Below, piece by piece: positions 55,143-64,000 of a stretch of DNA of 64,000 bases (its first letter is position 1; every line of letters starts with the position of its first letter). Made by a program: the position numbers and the translations under genes. Below the pieces are notes generated by a model. It was given only the letters and a program-made list of their open reading frames with translations, made no database searches and was not told where the DNA came from. The DNA lies in the NCBI GenBank assembly GCA_023014335.1, contig JAECYW010000019.1:1302001-1366000 (forward strand), read 5' to 3'. The stretch comes from Galerina marginata (taxonomy: Eukaryota > Basidiomycota > Agaricomycetes > Agaricales > Galerinaceae).

Positions 55143-56461
55143 CTAGACTCTGCGTGCATGCACCGTGTATAAGACGCTGACGAGGCCGTCCACGGTTCTG
55201 ATTTCCCGAATGAAGTCCGTCAACATGCTTTCGGCCTCTGCATCGGTCCACCCGGAATCGCAAAGCAGTGGCTTGACGGAACTTGCATATCTTTCATTCG
55301 CTTCGAGGCACGCAGTGCCAATGCTTTGTAAAGAGGGGTCTGCGGACCACGCGCCGATGGGTATGTAACGCTGTTCAGCGGAAATTTCTGTGAACACGCC
55401 TGCGCTTGCCAGAAAGGAAGGAATTTGCGCAGCAATCGGGTGAAGGCCTCTACGCTGAAGGAGAGCCGTGTTTATGGCATCATGGAAGCGTATTGAAGCT
55501 GGGGCGTATACGACAGGGTCTCGTCGGAGGGAAGAGTCAAAGGCTGGGTATGGTGCCCATTCATAGGACACAAACAAGCCGCCTGGGCGTAACACGCGAG
55601 CAACTTCTTGGAGAACTTGAGGGTAGTCGCGAACCTGGAAAGTGCGTCAAGAGACAATTAACAATTTAAAAATTAATATTTACAGCCATGGCGACTGCGC
55701 GAGCATTTACAAGGTCGAACGTCGAATCGCTCCACCGGAAACGCGTGTTAACATCGTCCACTTCGAACTGAACGTGGCGTGGAGGGTACCGCGTAGCAAT
55801 GGGAACTGCGAAGCAACGCGGTTAAATCTCTTCCCAGGCCGCCGCAGACGGAACTAAATGTCACCAATGTCAAACCCTCGAAAACGGACGCGGGGGTATT
55901 CTTGTGCCATGTTTATGACCCTGAACAGGATAGGGATTATCGATCGGATAAGAATAATAATGTGCATATCACGTACCATTTGCCGTTGCCCGTACATATG
56001 TCGAGGGCCCATCTATGACGCCCTTGGGACTCGTTCAACACGTCTACCACTGGGCCAATGCAGTTGACACCGAAAAACTGCCTTAAGAGGATATGAATTA
56101 AAGTAAACCGCTGCAAGCAAAGCATCGGGTCAGCACAATGTGTCACCAACAAGGAGAAATATACCTCTTGCTCCGGGGTATCCACTGGTAATGGGTAAGG
56201 CGATGAGCTGGAGTGGAAAAGACGGCCATCCTGCTCTCTAAAGTAACTCGGGAAGTCTTCTGAATTCAGCTCGACGACAGAAGGAGAGTCCAGGTGGTCC
56301 GAGTCATAATCGTCGCTGCCGTTTGCCTCAGCGCCTTCGTGGACGCCGTTACCATTGACGTGGTCTTGACCAGTGTCAGTCGGGCTCGACATAGATGGAG
56401 GAGTTTGTTCAAGGGACAAGGATTCGTACCTGCTTTCAGTTTTTATACCTGAGAAAGGCAT
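55143..56461 (-). CDS. LaeA-like SAM-dependent methyltransferase
   Basis: ATG 56459-56461, TAG 55143-55145. The N-terminus is acidic and disordered (HVNGNGVHEGAEANGSDDYD). DGRLFHSSSSPYPLPVDTPE follows, the usual lead-in of fungal LaeA-type proteins. The Rossmann core has the SAM motif RHRWALDICTGNGKW, spliced to MAQEYPRVRFRGFDI, FEVDDVNTRFRWSDSTFDLV, NARAVAMAVRDYPQVLQEVA and RVLRPGGLFVSYEWAPY. The C-terminal part ends FIREIRTVDGLVSVLYTVHA. LaeA proteins act in the nucleus with velvet factors to control secondary-metabolite and developmental genes, but this superfamily is large in agaricomycetes and most members are uncharacterised. Substrate unknown. A velvet gene lies 36 kb away, too far for a shared promoter. 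Confidence 0.8.
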
Positions 56462-56551
56462 TCATATCGATATTCTGAACCGCGCTGATGAGGAATCTGA
56501 AAAATCGAAGTAGGTAGGTGCTCTGCTACGGAGCTATGCCCGAAGTCAGGG

Positions 56552-56688
56552 TCAGAAACAGTTAATCCCCTCGTCCACACGAACAACGTGGTGGCCATCC
56601 ATTAAGTGGCTCCAATCCTCAGGAATGTGGAAAAGCGTTGCCTCTGGCGCAGTCCATTTCCACCTGATTATCGGCACGCGGGCGTCTA
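56552..56688 (-). CDS. Possible terminal exon of an unidentified gene
   Basis: On the minus strand, DARVPIIRWKWTAPEATLF followed by HIPEDWSHLMDGHHVVRVDE and a stop at 56552-56554 reads like a conserved C-terminus. Upstream (56690-57041) another frame contains KEISWNPGYRICKWDSSVYL. No intron of credible length joins them, so this may be a broken gene between the methyltransferase and Pol lambda genes. Family not recognised. Confidence 0.35.
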
Positions 56689-57190
56689 TTAAGATAGACT
56701 GAGCTATCCCATTTACAGATTCGATATCCCGGATTCCAGGAAATCTCTTTCAGATCCTTTGGATGCCTTGTATGGGTGGAAGAGTCTGGTTGCGGAGCCA
56801 AATGAATGAACTCCGCGTCAGATTTTGTCAGAAATAGGCATTGGGCGAAATAACGGAAACATGGATGGATAAACACGTGGCGAAACACAAAACCAAGCTT
56901 GAAAACTAAAGAAATCGCGATTGTAGATGTGATTTCGTCACAGATACTGAATATCGAAAGTAGATACCACTCACAAAAGGGGTTTGGCTTAGAGTTAATG
57001 GATGTGAGAATGGGGATAATTATGACTCCGCGATTCTCCAATCACGTGTCAGTTAGACAAACGCGATGGTTACAAACCCCGGTGCCGGTCTGGCTTGACT
57101 GTTGACACCTTCCTCATCAACTCAGATCTTGCCTTCTTGACTCGACTGAAAGATATATAAATCGAAGATCAAGACCCTTTGTATTAAGAA

Positions 57191-60100
57191 ATGCCCAAGA
57201 TTAACATCGACGAGTATTATGCGGAACAGGAAGAACGGATGCGTATCCCCGACGAGACGATAGATGAATACTTGAAACGGATGGCCTCGTTCAAGCGAAG
57301 GTGCGTGTAACCTATTGCAAACGCGTAAATACTGAACGCATAAATCGAAGTCAAACTTCGAACGCGTACGCGTCGACCTCACGGGTGCCATACACTTCAT
57401 TTCTAGTAGGGAGTCCGCAAAATACGACCCCAGATTTAACAGTGGCACCCTTGGCGTCCTACCTTGCGCCAGAAGAAGTGGACATAATTGACTCTGTTAA
57501 CGACCTTGGAAAGGCCAGGAAGCGCAAAGCTAGCGATGACATGCTGTTGCAACCTGCAGGTCCAACTCCAAAGAAACTTGTGACCGATTGGGATGAAGGC
57601 AGGGACATCACTGACCTTAACCCTTCGAGTTCCCCGCGAACCTATCATTTGATTACCAAGCCACCAAACGAGGACCCACAAACTGAAGAACAAAGGTCCC
57701 CTAGCCTGGAAGACATAGATTCATTTACGCTTGATGTGTGTGATCCGCAGGTATTGTCCAAGGCGAAACGAAACAAACGGCAGACCCCTTCAAGGGAAAC
57801 ACGCCAAAGCCCTCAAAAGAAACGTCGCTTAGCTCAAACAGCTCAAATGTGCAGTCCGCAGGCATCCTCGGTCATTTCGGCTGCGGAACTGAGCCCGTAT
57901 GCTACCGTCTCTCATAGTTTTTCTTTGCACTGACAAGGTTTTCCAGAATATCGTCATTCTCTAAAAGTATAGATCCAGCGTCAGTACGCCCGAGTTTACA
58001 GAATGGGGCAAGTGTTGCACTTCCGAAAAACAATCAGCTTGATCTTCGCCCATTTAATGAAGTCCCTCTCGTGCGACAACCTCCCAAGACCAGGACGAAA
58101 ACTTCAAAAGCAGCTTCTGGACCTCCCACTTCACCAATAGAGGACCCAAGTATCGTCGTCAGTCAACCCGCCTTGCATAATAGTATGAAGCCATTAGCAC
58201 CCGAATCCAGTAAGCTGTATCTTGAGGTAAAAGAGCGGATTGCAAAACATACCACCCTGAAGCATCGCGATAAGGTGTTGAAGTTGGGATCGAAGTCGGT
58301 TTTACGAGAACCCAGCACGAGCAAGGCACCTGCGGACACTTTTGAAGAATCATCCATCATCTACGTTTCTTCATCTCCGTCTTCGCGTGCAAGCTCGCCT
58401 GACCCCCCTGAACGCAGCATCGCGAAGCAAGAGAAGATGAAAGAAAGAAAACCAGCTGTCGAGAAACGAAAGCCAAAAGGGAGGAAGGAAAAACCACCAC
58501 CGATGACGCCAGCGGCTTATGCTAGCATGCTCCAAGCAAAAACTATTGCTGCGTTAAACCTGCAAGATAGCTCTACTTCAAACCCCGTTCAAAAAAGAAA
58601 GCACGTCAAGTTTCTGAAAGGGAAAAATATTTTCTACACCGGTGGGGATATGAGGCACGCTTCTGAGACGACTCGTGGAAGGATGGACATTGTAGGCACT
58701 AACACCGTCTCTTATTATTGTGTCTCTGAGTTTTTCCCGTTTCCAAACTTCCAGATTGTGCGATACGGCGGGAACCTCATGCCGGAATTCAAACCAGATG
58801 TTACAACCCATATCATCACCGAGGCTCATGTATCCCCAACATTACGGGCTCTTGGACTCAATAGGCTCAAAGACATTCCGGACCACATTCCCACTGTGAA
58901 GTGGTCGTGGCTTCTGTCCGTTCTCGGCCACGAGACGGTTCTCTCACAAGAGGAAATCGACGAGAAACTAAGCAATGTATGGATGAATGCAGCTTTCCTT
59001 GAACGCATGGATGCAGGGTGTAAACCGCAAATACCCAGATCTGCGCCTCCCTTTAGAGGCAAAGGTAAGGAAAGAGTCAAGGACGAGTTGCAACAGCTGA
59101 GAGACCCTGTTATGTGTGTATGATCTACATCCCTAACACTGGTCTGCTATTAACTCCTCACAGATCTAATGCTGACTCGTTTGCTCCAAGAATCCAACAT
59201 ACCCTTTCGTCCTCTTCCGGCGATCGGGTGAATCGCGGGCTTCCTGAATTCCGCCATCATCCTGGAGCGCTTGTTTCGCCACCTACATCACCTTTTCGCC
59301 CCTTAGATCCACAACCGTCTTCATCAAGAATTAACACATCAAGAGTGTCGGCCAGCACAGGCGAGAAAGAAACCGATGCTGCCGAAGACCCCTTGGCCGA
59401 GTTCTACGATCAAGCCCGTGCGCAGCGAAACGAGGAAGGTGTAAGCAGTTGTCCGTGTTTTTTGTTTTCGCAACCCTTGATGTCATCATTCCAGTGGTCT
59501 AGTGTTGGAGAACTCGATATGGAGGGCTCAGATGGAGACGAGACGGACGACGACGAGCCTCCCGAAGCACTTCATGTCCCTCGGCAGAAAAGAGTTAGTC
59601 CGACCCTAACGAATGGGTTTTGCGGCCTTTTACTGATCATGTTTGAAGGGGTGGACTTGTGATAACAAGGAACCTCAGCTCACGAAGAGGTGTCCTAACC
59701 AGGATATTATTGACAAGGTTAGATTGTCAATTTTCAGCTGGAGCGTTTTAATCGGGATGTCTATTCCAGCTTACTGAGCTTATGGATCTTCATAAGTCAA
59801 AAATGGGCGATGAAGATCACTGGCGGGCTTTCAGTTACAGCAAATGTATTCTCACATTTTCTGTCCTTTGACATAGGTTAATTATCTACCAGGCATCCGA
59901 GCGCTACGGAATTACCCTCGTCGCATCAAGACTTTTGAGGAAGCCCGGAATATTAGAGGTGTTGGAGAAAAGACAGCGCGAAAAGTAATAAGATTTCCTA
60001 AAAATTTTGTAATCCCGATAACTGAGACACGTCTGTCAACAACAGATAGAGGAAATTCTTCAAACAGGCCAACTGCGACGCATCTCTTACGAAAAAACGA

Positions 60101-61323
60101 AGGATGTGGAAGTCACCCGACTTTTTCAAGGAATTTATGGCGTTGGTAAGACTCAATATGTCTGTTATTGGGCGAGAATGCGTAGTTTATCTGGCCAATA
60201 GGTCAATCCATTGCATTTCAGTGGTATTCAGCCGGATGTCGAACTTTGCAGGACCTGAAAGATGGGAAAGGTGGAGTGAAGTTAACCGCAGTCCAAGAAG
60301 TAGGACTGCGGTATTACGATGGTAAGTCTGCCTAGGTGGCTGTATCATTCATTTGTCGGAACTTGTGACTGATCCTCTTCTCCCAGATATTAACAATCGT
60401 ATGCCTCGAGCTGAAGCCAAAGAGATTTTTGACCTAATAAAGCCTATTGGTTAGGAGTAATTTCCGTCAGCCAGCCCTTCACTGATTTCATGTGATCGTA
60501 TACTATAGCCCTGTCCATTGACTCAAAACTGTTTATCGAAATAATGGGTAGTTACCGAAGGTCATTCTACGCTTAGTACTACTGTTTATCTTTGCTGATT
60601 GTCGTGCAGGGGGAAAGCCGATTGCGGCGATATCGACATACTCGTCACTCGGCCCGTTGACGACGGGTTGACACATCGTGGTTAGTCATTGTTCTTCCAT
60701 CCAGTCTTGTCCAATGTTACACTAGTACCGCATCAACAGGTGTCCTCCCGCGACTGCTTCGAGAACTACATTCTGTTGGCATCCTTACAGAAGACCTTGC
60801 CCATCCTGATGACCCGAATGACCTGGAGGCTACCTACCGTGGACTGTGCCGTCTGCCGCACGTAGACGGCTCAAGGCGACGCCGACTCGATTTCTTGAGC
60901 GTACCATGGGCATCGAGAGGCGGTGCTCTACTGTACTACACGGTCAGCCTTTTGACTAACCTTGGCTCTTGAAACGTTTCCTGATTATGGACTATCTTTC
61001 AGGGAGATGACATAGTGCGTTTAGAAACCATTTTAAGCCACACTTATCAGCCTCATCTCGTGTTCCAGTTCAATCGCGCTATACGCCTAAAGGCAAACGT
61101 GCTGGGGTATTCACTAAACCAGAGAGGACTGTTTGGGAACGTTGTTCGTGACCCCCGTGATCGTCGCGTCAAAATGAACTCGGGTAAGACATATGCCTCA
61201 TGGCAAATAATTATTCCCGCTGAAGGTAGAATAGGTGTATTAGTGGCCTCGGAGACGGAGGAAGAAATATTCAAGATTCTTGGGGTGCCATGGCAAGAAC
61301 CACACGAGCGAGTCCGAGGGTAA
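57191..61323 (+). CDS. Family X DNA polymerase with BRCT domain (Pol lambda type)
   Basis: ATG 57191 (MPKINIDEYYAEQEERMRIP). Exon 1 ends at 57300 and splices to SQTSNAYASTSRVPYTSFLV. A long, basic, Ser/Pro-rich linker holds several KRK-type NLS candidates. A BRCT domain at about 58600-58960 reads FLKGKNIFYTGGDMRHASET, VRYGGNLMPEFKPDVTTHI and PTVKWSWLLSVLGHE. The polymerase part shows the 8-kDa lyase-type HhH (NIRGVGEKTARKIEEILQTG), the second HhH (LFQGIYGVGQSIAFQWYSAG) and the catalytic GSYRRGKADCGDIDILVTRP with two metal-binding Asp. The third Asp is in RRRRLDFLSVPW. SWQIIIPAEGRIGVLVASET and LGVPWQEPHERVRG close it. Pol lambda fills short gaps in non-homologous end joining and base excision repair in the nucleus. 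All catalytic residues present. BRCT placement separates it from Pol beta. Confidence 0.88.
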
Positions 61324-62180
61324 GGCGTATACTACACCCGGGAAAAAACGGCTCTTGCGTATCTCTAGCATTATGTATCATTTTCTATTATTTTTATTAA
61401 GGGGGGTCTTTGTCTAGCAACGGCTACTAGATTATTTTCATCAGCTTTATTAATTTGGTGGTTAACCTCTTGTGGAAAAGCTATGAATATATGCCCGAAT
61501 ATAGCCCGGGGGTAACTCAGATATGGCCAAGTGCCTTCATATTCTGGCCAAAGATACTTGCACGAAGCTTCCGACTAGTAGGAGCGCTTTTAATAGCCTT
61601 TTTCCAACAGAGCTGTGGGACACATCACGAAACTTGGGCATTATGGACTTAGAATCATGCCGATAACCGTATTCCTGAGTTGTCAACGAATTTTAGCTAC
61701 GGTTTAGACTGATTTTTACTCCACAAAACTGCCCTGGGCGGCTTAATATTGTGCCAGTTTTGAGAATACAAGTTGGTAATAGTCAGTGCTTATAAGCCTA
61801 GAAGTACTTTCTATGCCCTTCTCAGCTATATGTATTAATGGCCCTATGGCCCGACGGCTCCGACCTGTATATCTGTAAGAGTGGCTGGAGAGTGGAAAAC
61901 ACATGGAACGTCATAGTCATCCCTAACGGCAATGCCTGATTGGAGTTTAGAGAACGCGCAGCGTCGGCCTAGTGCTTACTTGAATTTAACCGGAAAACTA
62001 TGATGAAGTTAAGTGTCCTCTCCTGCACGTAAAACATATTTTTGAGCCCTAGTCCAAATTTGAAGATGATAAAGCAATCCGACAGAGACGCAGAAATGAG
62101 GTCTTTCTGTAATATAAAAGCATCGCTGGAACTCAAGCCGTTTATCAGACAAGTTTCTACACCTCAATCAAACCAACAGA
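61324..62180. other. Intergenic, AT-rich
   Basis: No gene seen. A TAATATAAAAG box at about 62111-62120 may serve the next gene. Confidence 0.4.
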
Positions 62181-62675
62181 ATGCAGCTCACCAAATATTT
62201 CTTCGCTTTATCCACTGTCCTCGGTATGGTCAACGCATTTCGTGGAGACGGTATGTGAATTTTATTCGGCATTAAACTCAGTGTCTAACCCTACTTTGTG
62301 CAGCTACTTTCTTTGCGCCAGGGGTAATTCCATCTCTTCTATAATCGGCATTTGCTGACTCGTTAACCAAAGCTCGGCGCCTGTGGTCAGAATAACAACG
62401 ACAACGATCTCATTGTTGCCCTCTCTGCCCCAAAATACGGAAGCGGAAGCAACTGTGGAAAGAGGATTAAAGTCAATTGTATGTGTAAACCAAAAAAAGA
62501 CCTCACAGATTGGCTAACACCAATGACTCTAGACAAAGGAAAATCCGTCACCGTCAAAGTTGTTGATAAATGCCCAGGCTGCGCGTCTAATGACATTGAC
62601 TTGTCCCCTGCTGCGTTTTCCCGGCTCGCTAACCAGGACCTCGGCCGTATCAAGGTCGACTGGAACTTCGTCTAG
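62181..62675 (+). CDS. Secreted barwin/expansin-like (double-psi beta-barrel) protein
   Basis: Small secreted protein, about 110 residues after splicing. ATG 62181 gives a signal peptide (MQLTKYFFALSTVLGMVNA). RGDATFFAPGLGACGQNNND, VALSAPKYGSGSNCGKRIKV and GKSVTVKVVDKCPGCASNDI follow. DLSPAAFSRLANQDLGRIKV ends at TAG 62673-62675. The GACG...NCGK...VVDKCPGC...DLSPAAF pattern is the double-psi barrel of fungal barwin-like/expansin-like proteins, with the DLS Asp conserved. It lacks a carbohydrate-binding module. Such proteins are secreted and thought to loosen or bind wall polysaccharides; some are linked to host or substrate colonisation. Family call firm; activity unproven. Confidence 0.88.
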
Positions 62676-63778
62676 ATAACTTCTACTGTATATTGCTGCA
62701 GACGACCTTTGGTTTAGTCTTTAAAATCTGTACCCTATGCCTTTGTTGTCATTGAAATTTGTAAAAACCCATTCTAAACAAGTCTGCTCGATAAACATTA
62801 TCTGAAATTTGACACTAGTAAATGACAAATTGTATGTAATCTCTCACAACCAAATTCCGGAGATGTATAAATTGCCTCAGCCAAGCTTGGTAGAATAAAT
62901 TCATTTTTTAAAATCGGCGTTTGACTACGATCTATAAATAGACCAATTTCATGGACCCACCAATCAATACGACCAAACAAAGGCGCCCACAAGCCAGGAC
63001 GCTTTTAGCAACGATCATGGATCATGACGCCGGAGCAACTTTCAGTGTCAACTCTATTTTGGTGTCCGTTAATTTCGCTTATGTTACATGCGGACCGGGT
63101 GCACCGTATCATCTCAGTCTCCAGAACAAATCAGGAAACGGTGCTTGACCAAGGCAATCACTCAGTTACTATATTGCATTCGGCCATTAGATTCAACGGC
63201 CACACGCTGGAAAGCCGTTCCGAAGCTGTGATTTGGTCTAGAACCGCTGTAGAAAATGCCTTCGTATCAGTTTAGTAGGTGGCTGCTAAGTAAACTGACT
63301 ACTTGATTTCCTTGGGCAGTGTGTAACTTAGTCAGTTTTCTAAAACTTCGCTGCTTGACTAAGAAATCTGTGCTTCGCAAATATTGCAACAGTCTCGGAT
63401 TTACAGTGGCCGTTATAGCGTGCAGCGGGAGTTTCTTCGTTCGGGACCGCCGGGTCTCTAAATATCAACTAAGGCTTCACATTAGACTCTTGCCTTTGAA
63501 GCTTCAACACAAAGGTCTGCGTTTTCTTCCATGGCAGAAAAAGACATGCAAAATTTCAAATACGGCAGCGGATGGTGTATGGGATATCATTTCAAACGAA
63601 AGACAATCCTGTGTGTGTATTGTTGGGAATCTTGGGATATTAGCGGGATGAAAATATGCTGTCCGTTTACAAACGGATCAAGTTCCCACAGCTTCGTCAT
63701 CGGCAATTCGTCATATTCTGTTCGTAACTCATAACTAGACTCAAACAGGTTGAGTGTGGTTCTTACTGATACTGGTCA
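62676..63778. other. Intergenic, no gene recognised
   Basis: AT-rich DNA with several short open frames of no recognisable homology on the plus strand (63319-63734). No splice-connected model found. Confidence 0.4.
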
Positions 63779-63916
63779 CTACGCGTCGTAGTACGCGAAG
63801 TGCCTGTCGCCAAAGTTGAGTCCGGCCCGGAGACCAGATGCATCGGGGGCAATGGGGACGGAAGCTTTGAAGGTTCCTGAAGGGTCCCTCTCCTTTGCCT
63901 CTCCTTTAACTTTAAC
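63779..63916 (-). CDS. Terminal exon of an unidentified gene entering from the right edge
   Basis: On the minus strand an acceptor at about 63917 opens an exon reading VKVKGEAKERDPSGTFKASV and PIAPDASGLRAGLNFGDRHF, with stop TAG at 63779-63781. Clean codon use and a strong end suggest a real C-terminus. The preceding intron would run about 63917-63966 and the upstream exon is cut by the window. Family not recognised. Confidence 0.5.
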   Translation of the reverse strand, partial: VKVKGEAKERDPSGTFKASVPIAPDASGLRAGLNFGDRHFAYYDA

Positions 63917-64000
63917 CTGTACTCAGTGTTGCACCAACCTTGAATCCCTTTTGGCTCAAGTCCTACGCCGCAATGCTTTCATTTCAAGCGTCCCGCCCTT

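Overview
The window is nuclear DNA of a filamentous basidiomycete, most likely an agaricomycete. Genes are broken by many ~45-65 bp GT-AG introns. The gene set includes DUF6534 membrane proteins, a DyP peroxidase, a velvet regulator, a barwin-like expansin, basidiomycete-type HNH and GNAT proteins, and secreted GH18 and GH79 enzymes. No bacterial-style operons, rRNA, tRNA or CRISPR arrays were seen. Most models below were assembled by reading splice junctions by eye, so internal exon borders are less certain than the family calls.

Layout: 1-624 is the 3' end of a GH18 chitinase. 904-2938 (-) is a GH79 beta-glucuronidase-like enzyme. 3791-5995 (-) is a DUF6534 seven-helix-type membrane protein. 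6334-10319 is a complete, very young LTR retrotransposon with apparently identical 312-bp LTRs, a GGATG target duplication, a tRNA-iMet-type primer site and one 1089-codon ORF. That ORF starts as a copia-type Gag with a CCHC knuckle but has no integrase, reverse transcriptase or RNase H. 10966-13477 (-) is an MFS transporter. 13478-15647 is degenerate DNA with an old duplicated segment. 15648-19021 (-) is a velvet-domain regulator with a ~700-residue Gln/Pro-rich tail, followed by ~5.9 kb of gene-poor DNA.

24970-26943 (+) is a DyP peroxidase, 27250-29435 (-) a secreted glycosidase-like protein, 30216-32303 (-) a Golgi pH regulator (GPHR) homologue, and 32805-35086 (+) an M20 amidohydrolase. 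35649-36784 (+) is an HNH-type protein. It is followed tail to tail by a frameshifted relic of an rvt gene, then by a NEO1-type P4-ATPase (37718-41960). Next comes an intact rvt gene (42371-45272), a domesticated single-ORF cellular reverse transcriptase-related gene. A frame-broken GNAT acetyltransferase follows (45527-46829 -).

47601-48047 (-) is a Ser-rich three-repeat small protein, 49732-51995 (+) a type-B carboxylesterase, 52181-53671 (-) the complex III core protein Qcr2, and 55143-56461 (-) a LaeA-like methyltransferase. 57191-61323 (+) is a family X DNA polymerase with a BRCT domain (Pol lambda type), 62181-62675 (+) a barwin/expansin-like secreted protein, and 63779-64000 (-) the last exon of an unidentified gene.

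The genes do not form one pathway. Housekeeping functions (Qcr2, Neo1, Pol lambda, GPHR) are mixed with secreted degradative enzymes and developmental regulators (velvet, LaeA-like). The most unusual content is reverse-transcription related: a Gag-only LTR element carrying a large unidentified coding region, and an intact plus a decayed copy of the cellular rvt gene on either side of NEO1.
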